Origin: Halovivax limisalsi
GTDB lineage: Archaea; Halobacteriota; Halobacteria; Halobacteriales; Natrialbaceae
DNA: 64,000 nt
Direction of reading: 5' to 3'
Assembly: GCF_023093535.1 (NCBI RefSeq)
Contig: NZ_CP095757.1
Coordinates: 2,666,001 to 2,730,000, forward strand
The notes under the pieces are model-generated. The model searched no databases and had not been told where the DNA came from. It saw nothing but the letters and a program-made list of their open reading frames with translations. Positions 27,419-34,920 of this stretch are shown here, in pieces. Made by a program: the position numbers and the translations under genes. Numbering within the stretch: the stretch's first letter is position 1; each line of letters begins with the position of its first letter.

Positions 27419-28804
27419 ATGCGTGAGACCACGCACCACGTCGACCGGCGGACCGTCATCGGCGCGACCGGCGCTGGCATGGCCGCACTCGCGGGCTGTC
27501 AGGGCGTCATCGAATCGAACAGCAACGCCGCCGCGCAGGGCGGCGGCAGCATCACCGTCACGGGCGTCTGGACCGGCGCCGAGGAGGAGAACTTCCAGGC
27601 CGTCATCGACCACGTCCAGGAGGAGACGGGCATCGACATCACGTACGAACCGCGAAGCACGGAGGCGATCCTGACCGGGACGTTGATAGACTATCAGGCC
27701 GGCGTCGCGACGGCCGATATCGTCGTGATCCCCTCGCCGGCACGGGTCCGCTCGGACGCCCGCTCCGGCCACCTTGCGCCGATGAGCGGCGTCTGGGAGG
27801 AGTGGGAGTTTTCACCGTCGCCCGAATCGGTCACCGTCGACGGCGAACAGTACGCCGCCCCGTTCAAGATGGACCTCAAACCGGGGTTCTGGCACCGCCA
27901 GTCCTTCTTCGAGGAGCACGATCTCGAGCACCCGGAGGACTACGACCAGTTCATGAGCCTGCTGGACGAGCTCAACGGAATCGAGGGGGTCGACGCGCCG
28001 ATCGCGTCCGGAAACGGCGTGGGCTGGCCGTTGAGCGACGTCACCGAGGGGTTCATCCAGCGCCAGGAGGACGGCGCGCAGCTCCAGCGCAACCTCATCT
28101 CGGGCGAGGCGTCCATGACCGACGACCGCGTCGCGACGGCTCACCAGGAGATCCAGGAGCTCATCCAGGAGGGCTACTTCAGCACCGTGCGGGACTTCGG
28201 CGTCCAGTTCGAGTACCTCTGGAACAACCAGATCCCGCTCTACTTCCAGGGTTCGTTCATCACCGCCTTCGACGCGATCCAGGACCCGTCGGACCTGAAC
28301 TACTTCATGGTCCCCGGCGCGGAGTCGATGGTCGCCGCCGAGAACTGGTTCACCGTCCCGACCTACGTCGACGACGTCGAGACGGCCCGGACGGCCGTCG
28401 AAACCTTCGTCAGCCCCAGCGCCCAGGCGGTGTGGGCCGAACGCGGCGGCTTCATCGCCACGAGTCCCGAGGTGCCGAGCGACGCGTACGACCTGGAGGT
28501 GATGCAGAACCTCTCCCAACGGGCCGACGAGGTCGAACTCGTCCCGGACCTGGACGACACGCTCGGCGACCCCTTCCAGTCGGAGTACTGGTCGCAACTC
28601 ACCGGTCTCTGGGCCGACCCGGACCAGGACGTCCAGTCGATGCTCGAACAACTGGCCCAGGTCCAGGAGGAATCGGTCACCGAGGGCGGATCCGGCGGTG
28701 GCGACGGCGACGGGTCCGACGGTGGCGGGAACGAGTCCGCCAGTGACGGCGGAAACGGATCCGACGCTGACGGCGGAAACGAATCCGACGGCGACGGAAG
28801 CTGA
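27419..28804 (+). CDS. Carbohydrate ABC transporter, extracellular solute-binding lipoprotein
   Basis: The 461-residue lipoprotein starts MRETTHHVDRRTVIGATGAG with a twin-arginine signal and lipobox Cys27 (MAALAGC). The rest is a family-1 (maltose-binding-like) two-lobed binding protein: ITVTGVWTGAEEENFQAVID opens the first lobe, and FKMDLKPGFWHRQSFFEEHD and NNQIPLYFQGSFITAFDAIQ lie in the cleft region. The last ~38 residues are a Gly/Ser/Asp/Asn-rich tail containing a 24-bp tandem DNA repeat, unusual for this family. The ATPase and permease genes lie 0.4 kb away on the other strand. It overlaps the next gene by one base. Confidence 0.9.
   Translation: MRETTHHVDRRTVIGATGAGMAALAGCQGVIESNSNAAAQGGGSITVTGVWTGAEEENFQAVIDHVQEETGIDITYEPRSTEAILTGTLIDYQAGVATADIVVIPSPARVRSDARSGHLAPMSGVWEEWEFSPSPESVTVDGEQYAAPFKMDLKPGFWHRQSFFEEHDLEHPEDYDQFMSLLDELNGIEGVDAPIASGNGVGWPLSDVTEGFIQRQEDGAQLQRNLISGEASMTDDRVATAHQEIQELIQEGYFSTVRDFGVQFEYLWNNQIPLYFQGSFITAFDAIQDPSDLNYFMVPGAESMVAAENWFTVPTYVDDVETARTAVETFVSPSAQAVWAERGGFIATSPEVPSDAYDLEVMQNLSQRADEVELVPDLDDTLGDPFQSEYWSQLTGLWADPDQDVQSMLEQLAQVQEESVTEGGSGGGDGDGSDGGGNESASDGGNGSDADGGNESDGDGS
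28744..28791 (+). repeat. Two tandem 24-bp repeats in the binding-protein tail
   Basis: Units at 28744-28767 and 28768-28791 differ at two positions and encode DGGNGSDA and DGGNESDG. The adjacent codons show weaker copies of the same pattern, consistent with slippage expansion of an acidic linker. Confidence 0.8.
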
Positions 28805-29103
28805 TGGCGGACGCCGCTTCGGACGGGACCGGACGGTCGCCTGTGGGAACGGTCTCGCGCGCCGTCCAGGAGCTCCGGCGACGCAACGCGAACGCCCTCG
28901 CGATCGACGCGTTCTACCTCTTCACGACGGGATTTCTGACGATCCTCGCGATGGAGGGATTCTGGCCGGCCGTGATCGCCGCCGGGCCGCTCGTCGCCTT
29001 CCTGCTGTTCGCGCTCCGGTCGTCGCTACCGTTTTTCGTCACCAATCTCCTGGCCATCGCCCTGGCCGTCGTGGCCACGCGAGCCGGCTACGTGCCGTTC
29101 TGA
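28804..29103 (+). CDS. Small membrane protein coupled to the sugar-binding protein
   Basis: The 99-residue product starts MADAASDGTGRSPVGTVSRA, at an ATG sharing one base with the stop of the binding-protein gene. After a basic patch (QELRRRNANALAID) it has three hydrophobic segments: AFYLFTTGFLTILAMEGFW, PAVIAAGPLVAFLLFAL and FFVTNLLAIALAVVATRAGY. It has no recognised family. The tight coupling suggests co-expression with the sugar importer, perhaps as a stabilising or accessory membrane subunit, but nothing in the sequence proves this. Confidence 0.7.
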   Translation: MADAASDGTGRSPVGTVSRAVQELRRRNANALAIDAFYLFTTGFLTILAMEGFWPAVIAAGPLVAFLLFALRSSLPFFVTNLLAIALAVVATRAGYVPF

Positions 29104-29208
29104 GGATCGGCTGATAGCCGGCGCAGCGGTCCAGATCGTGGCCGGGATCGACGGCGTGTCAGAGCGATCGACACCGAGTTCGAACGAGGCGGGAAGTCGT
29201 CGACGGCC

Positions 29209-30282
29209 TCAGTCCGCGACCGCGGCGACCATCCCGCGCGTGTAGTAGCGCTCCAGCAGGAGGAAGAGGACGATGGGGACGATCATCGTCATGATGGAGC
29301 CGGCGGCGACGAGCCCCCAGTCGACCTGCAGGCGCCCGCGCATGAGCGGCAGCACCTGCGGGGCGAGGTAGCGTTCCGGCGACCGCATGAAGACCAGCGG
29401 GAAGAAGAAGGCGTTCCAGACCCAGGTGAACTGGATGACGGCCACGGAGACCAGCGCCGGGACCGACAGCGGGAGGATGATCGTCCGGAAGATCTGGAAG
29501 CGCGAGGCGCCGTCGATGCGGGCGGCCTCCTCCAGTTCCTCCGGGATGCCCAGCAGGTAGTTCCGCAGGAAGAGGACGACCCAGCCCAGCCCCCAGCCGA
29601 TGTGGATCAGAATGAGCCCCATGTAGGTGTCGAACAGCTCGATGTTGCGAAGCGTGTTGTAGTTCCCCATCGCGACGAGCTCCGGCGGCGCGGCCATCAC
29701 CAGCAGGATCAGGAAGAACAGGGCGGTCTTCAGGGGGAACTCGAAGCGCGCGAAGGGGTAGGCCGCCATCGCGCCGAGCAACATCACCACCAGCACGGAC
29801 GGGAGCGTCACGATGAACGTGTTCACGAGCGCTCGGCGCAACGGCGCCGTCTGGTACGTCCACGCGCGCTCGTAGTTCTCGAGCGTCAGCGTCATCCCCT
29901 CGAGTTCCCACCAGCCGTTCAGGATCTCCGAGAGCGGGCGAAGCGAGGCCATGAACAGACCCAGAAACGGGACGATCCACAGGACGGCGATGGTGATCGC
30001 GACCACGTACGTCAGCCCGCGCCAGAGCGAGGGCGTGTGGTCGTCCAGCCAGGCGACGAGGTCGCGATCACGTTCCGGCCTGCTCGGCGGGATCTCAGTC
30101 GCCGGGACGTAGGCGTCGCCGTCGGTCGCCCGACGGTCCGGGACCCCACCGTCAGTCATCCGTCGGTCCGACGTCCCGCCGTCGGTCGCCGGTCGGTCTG
30201 ATGCGGCGCCGTCTGTGCTCGCCGTCGCGCTCTCGGGATGGGCGGTCGTGTCGGGTTCGTCGGCGGAATCGTCTGAAACCAT
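29209..30282 (-). CDS. Carbohydrate ABC transporter permease (MalG-type)
   Basis: The 357-residue inner-membrane subunit has six membrane segments, from GLTYVVAITIAVLWIVPFLG to the final IVPIVLFLLLERYYTRG. The cytoplasmic coupling (EAA) loop is visible as EELEEAARIDGASRFQIFRT around residue 255, ending IILPLSVPAL. The first ~75 residues are a low-complexity, acidic, repetitive tail (RPATDGGTSDRRMTDGG, DRRATDGDAYVP). One base separates its ATG from the previous permease stop. It forms the channel with the MalF-type subunit. Confidence 0.93.
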   Translation of the reverse strand: MVSDDSADEPDTTAHPESATASTDGAASDRPATDGGTSDRRMTDGGVPDRRATDGDAYVPATEIPPSRPERDRDLVAWLDDHTPSLWRGLTYVVAITIAVLWIVPFLGLFMASLRPLSEILNGWWELEGMTLTLENYERAWTYQTAPLRRALVNTFIVTLPSVLVVMLLGAMAAYPFARFEFPLKTALFFLILLVMAAPPELVAMGNYNTLRNIELFDTYMGLILIHIGWGLGWVVLFLRNYLLGIPEELEEAARIDGASRFQIFRTIILPLSVPALVSVAVIQFTWVWNAFFFPLVFMRSPERYLAPQVLPLMRGRLQVDWGLVAAGSIMTMIVPIVLFLLLERYYTRGMVAAVAD

Positions 30283-30283
30283 G

Positions 30284-31489
30284 TTACCTCATTCGTGCGA
30301 TGTAGAGCGCCAGCGGCGCGACGATGAGCAGTTCGATAAGCGCGATCACCATCGCGTGGCCGTACTCCAGCGGCGGTTCGAACGCGGCGCGATACACCTC
30401 GATGCCGAGCACCGAGTAGACGTGGTTCGGCCCGCCGGAGGTGCCGCCCGCGGCGTAGACGATGTCGAACATCCGGAGGACCCAGATGATCCCCATGATG
30501 ACGACGACCGCCGTCACGGGCTTGACCTGCGGCCAGATGATGTCGACGAACCGGCGCACCCGGCCGGCGCCGTCGATCTTCGCCGACTCGATGAGCGACG
30601 GGTCGACGGCCGCCAGCGCGGAGCTGTAGAGCAACATCGAGAAGCCGGTCTGGACCCAGACGCCACCGGCGATCAGGGCGTAGATCGCGATCTGGGGTTC
30701 CTGCGTCCAGTTTCTGACCTGTCCCTCCAGCCCGACCACGCGCAGGAGTTCGTTGAAGATCCCCGCCTGCGGATCGTAGACGAACAGCATCACGATCCCG
30801 ATGATGATCGTCGGCGTCGTAAAGCCCAGAAAGACCATCGACCGCAGGATGCGCCGGCCCTTGAGGTCCGCGAACAGCAGCGCGAGTCCGAGCCCGAACA
30901 GCGTGCTGAGCGGGACGTGAATCACGACCCAGAGCAGGTTCTGCGGGAGCGCCCCCATCGGGAACCGGAACTCGCGCAGGTTGTCCCAGTTGATGATCAG
31001 CGGGTCGCGGAACGTCTCGACCCAGTTGTCCCAGCCGATGAACGACTCCATCGTGAACGCGTCCCACGAGAAGAAACTTCCCACGGCGGAGTAGGCGATC
31101 GGCCCGATCGAGAAGATCGCGAACAGCGTCATCCCGGGGACGAGAAAGACCAGTATCGCGACGACCTTCTCGTGATCCACGCCGAGTCGGTCGCTGACGG
31201 TCCGCAACCGGCTCCGCTTCGCCGCACTCGGCGGCTCGCGTCCGGAGTTGTCGGCTACACCGCCGTCCGGACGGGGTCCAGCAGGCGAGCGGGTGCTCGC
31301 GCCGTCGTCCGTGCTTGCTCCGGTTCGCGTCGGTTCGGCGCGCTCGTCCGCGCCCGCACGGTCCTCCGACGGTCCATCTTCGTCCTCGCCAGTCCGTTCA
31401 TCGTCCTCGCCAGTCCGTTCATCGTCCTCGCCAGTCCGGTTGCAGCGGCGATCCAGTCCGGCGGCCTGGAGGACCCTTCGGAGATTCAT
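30284..31489 (-). CDS. Carbohydrate ABC transporter permease (MalF-type)
   Basis: The 401-residue permease has membrane segments starting at VAILVFLVPGMTLFAIFSIG (~residue 110) and an EAA coupling loop, ESAKIDGAGRVRRFVDIIWP near residue 300, followed by QVKPVTAVVVIMGIIW. The first ~90 residues are cytoplasmic, acidic and repetitive: RTGEDDE occurs twice plus a partial third copy, encoded by a 21-bp tandem DNA repeat. It pairs with the MalG-type permease and the MalK-type ATPase. Nine bases separate it from the ATPase gene. Confidence 0.93.
   Translation of the reverse strand: MNLRRVLQAAGLDRRCNRTGEDDERTGEDDERTGEDEDGPSEDRAGADERAEPTRTGASTDDGASTRSPAGPRPDGGVADNSGREPPSAAKRSRLRTVSDRLGVDHEKVVAILVFLVPGMTLFAIFSIGPIAYSAVGSFFSWDAFTMESFIGWDNWVETFRDPLIINWDNLREFRFPMGALPQNLLWVVIHVPLSTLFGLGLALLFADLKGRRILRSMVFLGFTTPTIIIGIVMLFVYDPQAGIFNELLRVVGLEGQVRNWTQEPQIAIYALIAGGVWVQTGFSMLLYSSALAAVDPSLIESAKIDGAGRVRRFVDIIWPQVKPVTAVVVIMGIIWVLRMFDIVYAAGGTSGGPNHVYSVLGIEVYRAAFEPPLEYGHAMVIALIELLIVAPLALYIARMR
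31381..31439 (-). repeat. 21-bp tandem repeat (about 2.8 copies) in the permease 5' end
   Basis: Units at 31381-31401 and 31402-31422 are identical, with a 17-base partial copy at 31423-31439. They encode repeated RTGEDDE heptads in the cytoplasmic N-terminal tail of the MalF-type permease. The exact identity suggests recent slippage, so copy number may vary between strains. Confidence 0.85.
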
Positions 31490-31498
31490 CGTCTCGAA

Positions 31499-32713
31499 TC
31501 AGGTGACGAGTTCGCCGTTCGCGTCGTAGACGTACGCGTCGGCGTCCTCGAACGTCAGGTAGACCCGGTCGCCGCGTCCGAGTCGCGTCTCGGGTTCTTT
31601 GACGGTGACCAGTCGGTCGTTCACCGTCACGTTGACGAGGGCGTACTCCCCGAGGGGCTCGACCGTGTCGACCTCGCCCTCGATCGCGTTCGTGCTCGAC
31701 GGCGGGTCCGCGGCGAGCGAGAAGTCCTCCGGACGAACGCCCAGCGAGACCGCGTCGGCCCCGCGCTCGGGTTCCTGGGTCACCTCGCCGCCGCTGGCGA
31801 CGACTGTTCCGCCGGACTCGCCGGAGTCCGTCGCCGCCACCGGCTCGGGTTCGGCCGGCTCCCCCGCGGTCACGGACCCGGTCTCCGGTTCCGGCCGCTG
31901 GCCGCCCGTCCCACCCTGGATGTCGAGTTCGACGGTACCGGCGTCGCCGAGGTCGATCGCGCCGTTCGTTCGCACGCCCTCGAGGAGGTTCATCGGCGGC
32001 GAGCCGATGAACCGGGCGACCCACGCCGTCCGCGGCCGCTCGTAGAGTTCGCCGGGCGGCGCGATCTGGCGGATCGTCCCCCGGTTCATCACGACCACCC
32101 GGTCGGCCATGCTCATCGCCTCCTCCTGGTTGTGCGTAACGTAGACGGTCGTGATGTCGAGTTCGTCCTGGAGCCGCTTCAGCTCGACGCGCATCTCCTG
32201 GCGCAGCTTCGCGTCGAGGTTCGAGAGCGGTTCGTCGAGCAGGAAGACAGACGGTTCGCGGACGATCGCGCGCGCGAGCGAGACGCGCTGGCGCTGCCCG
32301 CCGCTCAGGTCCGAGGGCGGTTTGTCGGCCTGGTCCTCGATGTGTAGCAGCGAGAGGACCTCGTCGATCCGGCGATCCCGCTCGGCCGGCTCCATCCCGC
32401 GGACCTTCAGCGGGTACTCGATGTTCCCGCGAACGCTCATGTGGGGATACAGCGCGTAGTTCTGAAACACCATCGCGACGTTGCGCGCGCTCGGAGACCA
32501 GCCGTCGACGCGATCGTCGTCGAAGTAGATCTCCCCCTCCGAGGGTTGTTCCAGGCCCGCGATCAGGCGCAGCGCCGTCGTCTTCCCGCACCCGGACGGA
32601 CCGAGGATAACGACGAACTCGCCGTCCTCGACGTCGAGGTTCAGCCGATAGTTCGCGACGGTCTCGCCACCGTCGAAATATTTGCTGACGTCGCGCATCG
32701 CGATGCGGGTCAT
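31499..32713 (-). CDS. Carbohydrate ABC transporter ATP-binding protein (MalK/UgpC-type)
   Basis: The 404-residue cytoplasmic ATPase drives the importer. Walker A is GPSGCGKTT (residues 38-46), the signature is LSGGQRQR near 135, Walker B is VFLLDEPLSN near 155, and the switch His lies in VYVTHNQEEA. The C-terminal TOBE region (~240-404) contains FIGSPPMNLLEGV and SLGVRPEDFSLAADPPSS, but is interrupted at ~270-320 by a long acidic insertion (GGQRPEPETGSVTAGEPAEP and more) not found in typical MalK. The gene leads the ATPase-permease-permease operon. An inverted repeat lies directly upstream. Confidence 0.95.
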   Translation of the reverse strand: MTRIAMRDVSKYFDGGETVANYRLNLDVEDGEFVVILGPSGCGKTTALRLIAGLEQPSEGEIYFDDDRVDGWSPSARNVAMVFQNYALYPHMSVRGNIEYPLKVRGMEPAERDRRIDEVLSLLHIEDQADKPPSDLSGGQRQRVSLARAIVREPSVFLLDEPLSNLDAKLRQEMRVELKRLQDELDITTVYVTHNQEEAMSMADRVVVMNRGTIRQIAPPGELYERPRTAWVARFIGSPPMNLLEGVRTNGAIDLGDAGTVELDIQGGTGGQRPEPETGSVTAGEPAEPEPVAATDSGESGGTVVASGGEVTQEPERGADAVSLGVRPEDFSLAADPPSSTNAIEGEVDTVEPLGEYALVNVTVNDRLVTVKEPETRLGRGDRVYLTFEDADAYVYDANGELVT

Positions 32714-32744
32714 CGATCACGATACCACGGCGCTCAGCGGCATT

Positions 32745-32760
32745 ATTGTTGCGTAACAAT
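32745..32760. promoter_or_regulatory. Inverted repeat ATTGTT-N4-AACAAT at the sugar ABC operon promoter
   Basis: Perfect 6-bp arms separated by GCGT lie 32-47 bp upstream of the ATPase ATG, at or just before the expected TATA position (AATAATG read on the minus strand). The position fits an operator that would block or recruit the transcription pre-initiation complex. Confidence 0.55.
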
Positions 32761-32841
32761 CACGAACCATGATACGTCACCGCTCCCCTCTGGCAGGAGT
32801 AGTTCCAACTTATTCATCGGACGAGTGACACACCTTTCAGT

Positions 32842-32863
32842 GATTGTATTTACGTTTACAATC
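32842..32863. promoter_or_regulatory. Inverted repeat GATTGTA-N8-TACAATC beside a CTATATAG box
   Basis: Perfect 7-bp arms (32842-32848 and 32857-32863) partly overlap the palindromic TATA-like CTATATAG at 32863-32870. The element lies between the sugar ABC operon (minus) and satD (plus) and shares the ATTGT/ACAAT half-site with the repeat at 32745. Confidence 0.5.
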
Positions 32864-33081
32864 TATATAGGTTGTTTATGGGTCATTACTTGCTCCGTCG
32901 TCGCCCGATCCAGGGGGGAGCCCGGCAGGTTTGCGGTAGTTTTCCAACGATCGGTCCGTCACGATCCATCGCCGCATCAGCGGCGGCAGCCGATCCGCGG
33001 TGACCTCCCGGTCGTATTTAGACCGGCGTAGCCGCGCTCGTTCGCCCACCGTCGGCCCGGGGCGGTGCACAATCCGACACT

Positions 33082-33116
33082 ATTGTGGCGCGGATAACAA
33101 CATTTTTCCGTTGTCC
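33082..33116. promoter_or_regulatory. ATTGT and AACAAC/GTTGTCC half-sites upstream of satD
   Basis: ATTGT at 33082, GGATAACAAC at 33092-33101 and GTTGTCC at 33110-33116 form imperfect inverted pairs just before the satD ATG (33134). They resemble the half-sites of the two upstream inverted repeats, so one regulator could bind all three. Confidence 0.4.
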
Positions 33117-33133
33117 ATTCGATCGGCTGAGCA

Positions 33134-33829
33134 ATGACCGCACAGTCAGGAGCGACCGGCGACCGATACGTCGTCCTGGGTGACGTCGTCGACTCGCGGG
33201 CGATAACGGACCGCGACGGGTTTCGCGAGACGTTCGCCGACGCTCGCGAACGCCTGACCGAATCGTACGACTCCGCGTTCGTCGCCGGGCCGTCCGTCCT
33301 GAAGGGGATCGACGAACTCGGCGCCGTCGTCTCCACGCTCGAACCGATATACGACGTCGTCCGCACGCTGGAGCACGAACTCCACCCCCACGCGATCAGG
33401 CTCGCCGTCGCGAGCGGCGAGATCTCCGTCGGGGAGACGGGCTCGGTCGCGCACATGGACGGCGAGGCGTTCCACCGGGCGACGGAACTGCTGGAGCGAA
33501 TCGAGCGCGACGGGCTTCGCTTCGGGCTCGACACGGGGACCCGGCCGCTCGATACGGCCGTCGCGGACGAGATCAACCTCCTCGTGCACCTGCGCGAGGG
33601 CTGGACCGACCGCCAGCGCGAGGTCGTCACCCGCTACGAGCGGGCCGCGACCCAGCAGGCGGTCGCGAGCGAGCTCGACATCAGCCAGCAGGCCGTCTCG
33701 AACGTCCTCCAGAGCGCGTCCTGGCCGCTGATCGAGACGATCGAAGATCGGCTCCGCGAGACGCTCGCGATCGGGTGGGGCGACGACGGACCGGACGGCA
33801 ACGCCGCAGCCGGGGGCGAAGCCGAATGA
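33134..33829 (+). CDS. SatD-family protein with C-terminal helix-turn-helix
   Basis: The 231-residue protein begins MTAQSGATGDRYVVLGDVVD, with the VVLGDVVDSR opening typical of SatD proteins. Residues ~90-160 carry HAIRLAVASGEISVGETGSV and AHMDGEAFHRATELLERI. The C-terminal ~70 residues look like a sigma-70-region-4-type or transposase-type helix-turn-helix: TDRQREVVTRYERAATQQAV then ASELDISQQAVSNVLQSASW. It is probably a DNA-binding regulator. Its stop overlaps the ATG of a small membrane protein, echoing the bacterial pairing of SatD with a DUF3307 membrane protein. Confidence 0.8.
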   Translation: MTAQSGATGDRYVVLGDVVDSRAITDRDGFRETFADARERLTESYDSAFVAGPSVLKGIDELGAVVSTLEPIYDVVRTLEHELHPHAIRLAVASGEISVGETGSVAHMDGEAFHRATELLERIERDGLRFGLDTGTRPLDTAVADEINLLVHLREGWTDRQREVVTRYERAATQQAVASELDISQQAVSNVLQSASWPLIETIEDRLRETLAIGWGDDGPDGNAAAGGEAE

Positions 33830-34221
33830 TTCCACACGTCGCCCTCTCCGAGACGCTCGTCACCGTCCTGCTCGGCCTCGCCGGCTACGCCGTCGTGCTG
33901 GCCACGAGCGGGATCGTCGTGACGTCGGCACTGGCGTGGGCCGACGACGGCTACGCGGAGTCCGTCACCGACACCGATCGCGACATCGGGACAATCGTCG
34001 GCAAGACCGAAAACGTCCTCCTGCTGACGTTCGTCCTGGCGGGGGCGTACTCCGCACTCGCGATCGTCTTCGCCGCCAAGAGCATCGTTCGCTCGGACGA
34101 CATGAAGAACAACAGCCTCTTCTACCTCGCCGGGACGCTGGTCAACGTCACCTACACGCTCGTGATCGGCGTCGCGGTCAGAGCCGTCCTCGGCGCCGGA
34201 CTCGTCGGGTCGATCGGCTGA
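33826..34221 (+). CDS. Small membrane protein coupled to SatD
   Basis: The 131-residue product starts MIPHVALSETLVTVLLGLAG and overlaps the satD stop (ATGA). About four membrane segments are visible: TVLLGLAGYAVVLATSGIVV, NVLLLTFVLAGAYSALAIVF and NNSLFYLAGTLVNVTYTLVI then GVAVRAVLGAG. The second soluble loop contains DDGYAESVTDTDRDIGTIVG. Its strict coupling to satD suggests a regulator-membrane pair; the activity is unknown. Confidence 0.75.
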   Translation: MIPHVALSETLVTVLLGLAGYAVVLATSGIVVTSALAWADDGYAESVTDTDRDIGTIVGKTENVLLLTFVLAGAYSALAIVFAAKSIVRSDDMKNNSLFYLAGTLVNVTYTLVIGVAVRAVLGAGLVGSIG

Positions 34222-34341
34222 GGCGACACCGAGGCGACCGACTGAGGAACCGGTCCGGGGCGATCGATAGGGGAACCGCTCTGTGACGACCGAGTTCGAG
34301 GCGAGTCGCGCGGGACGGCACAACCAGATCGGGCGCACCCG

Positions 34342-34920
34342 TCACAGGTCGCGACGACGACCTTTCGGCACGAGCGATCGGAGTTCGCCGTAGACGTAGA
34401 GACCGATCCCGAGGGGCGCTCGTTCGCCGGCCACTTCGTGCGCCGCGATCAGGTAGCCCCAGTCGCCGTCCCACTCGAGTTCCTGGTCCTCGCCGGCGAC
34501 GAAGCGGGCTGCGGCCGACTCGTCGAGGTCGATCACGCACTCGCTCGCACGATGACCGAAGCGCTGGACGAAGTCCGTCGTCGGCTTCCAGTGTTCCTGG
34601 CGGGTGCGCAGACACGTCATCCCGAGCGCCTCGATTTCGATCGGATCGGGGGCCTCGCCGGAGTAGATCCAGATCTTGCCGGCGCCCTTCTCCCAGAAGG
34701 TGTACGCGTCGAACGTCTCGGGCGGGATCGCGAAGCGATCGGCGAAGTACTCGAGAAGCTCCTCGCGCGAGACGCGACCCTCGACGGTGCGGTCGGCGGG
34801 CGTCTCGGGGAGGCGGTCGAAGCGCTCGCCCTCGTTCGCGTCCAGGGAGTCGCCGTCCTCCGCGACGGAAGCGTCGTCCGCGCCCCCGGCGTCGCCGGGA
34901 GCCGACTCGTCCTCGCTCAT
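34342..34920 (-). CDS. Partner protein of the NSUN methyltransferase, possible PUA-like RNA-binding domain
   Basis: The 192-residue protein begins with an acidic, low-complexity stretch of about 45 residues. It continues with VSREELLEYFADRFAIPPET then FDAYTFWEKGAGKIWIYSGE, DPIEIEALGMTCLRTRQEHW and DLDESAAARFVAGEDQELEW. The second half (GLRxxR- and DGDWGYLIA-like segments) resembles the PUA-type C-terminal part found fused to some NOL1/NOP2/Sun methyltransferases. Its ATG overlaps the methyltransferase stop by one base (TGATG), so they are co-translated. I infer an RNA-targeting role; the family assignment is uncertain. Confidence 0.7.
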   Translation of the reverse strand: MSEDESAPGDAGGADDASVAEDGDSLDANEGERFDRLPETPADRTVEGRVSREELLEYFADRFAIPPETFDAYTFWEKGAGKIWIYSGEAPDPIEIEALGMTCLRTRQEHWKPTTDFVQRFGHRASECVIDLDESAAARFVAGEDQELEWDGDWGYLIAAHEVAGERAPLGIGLYVYGELRSLVPKGRRRDL

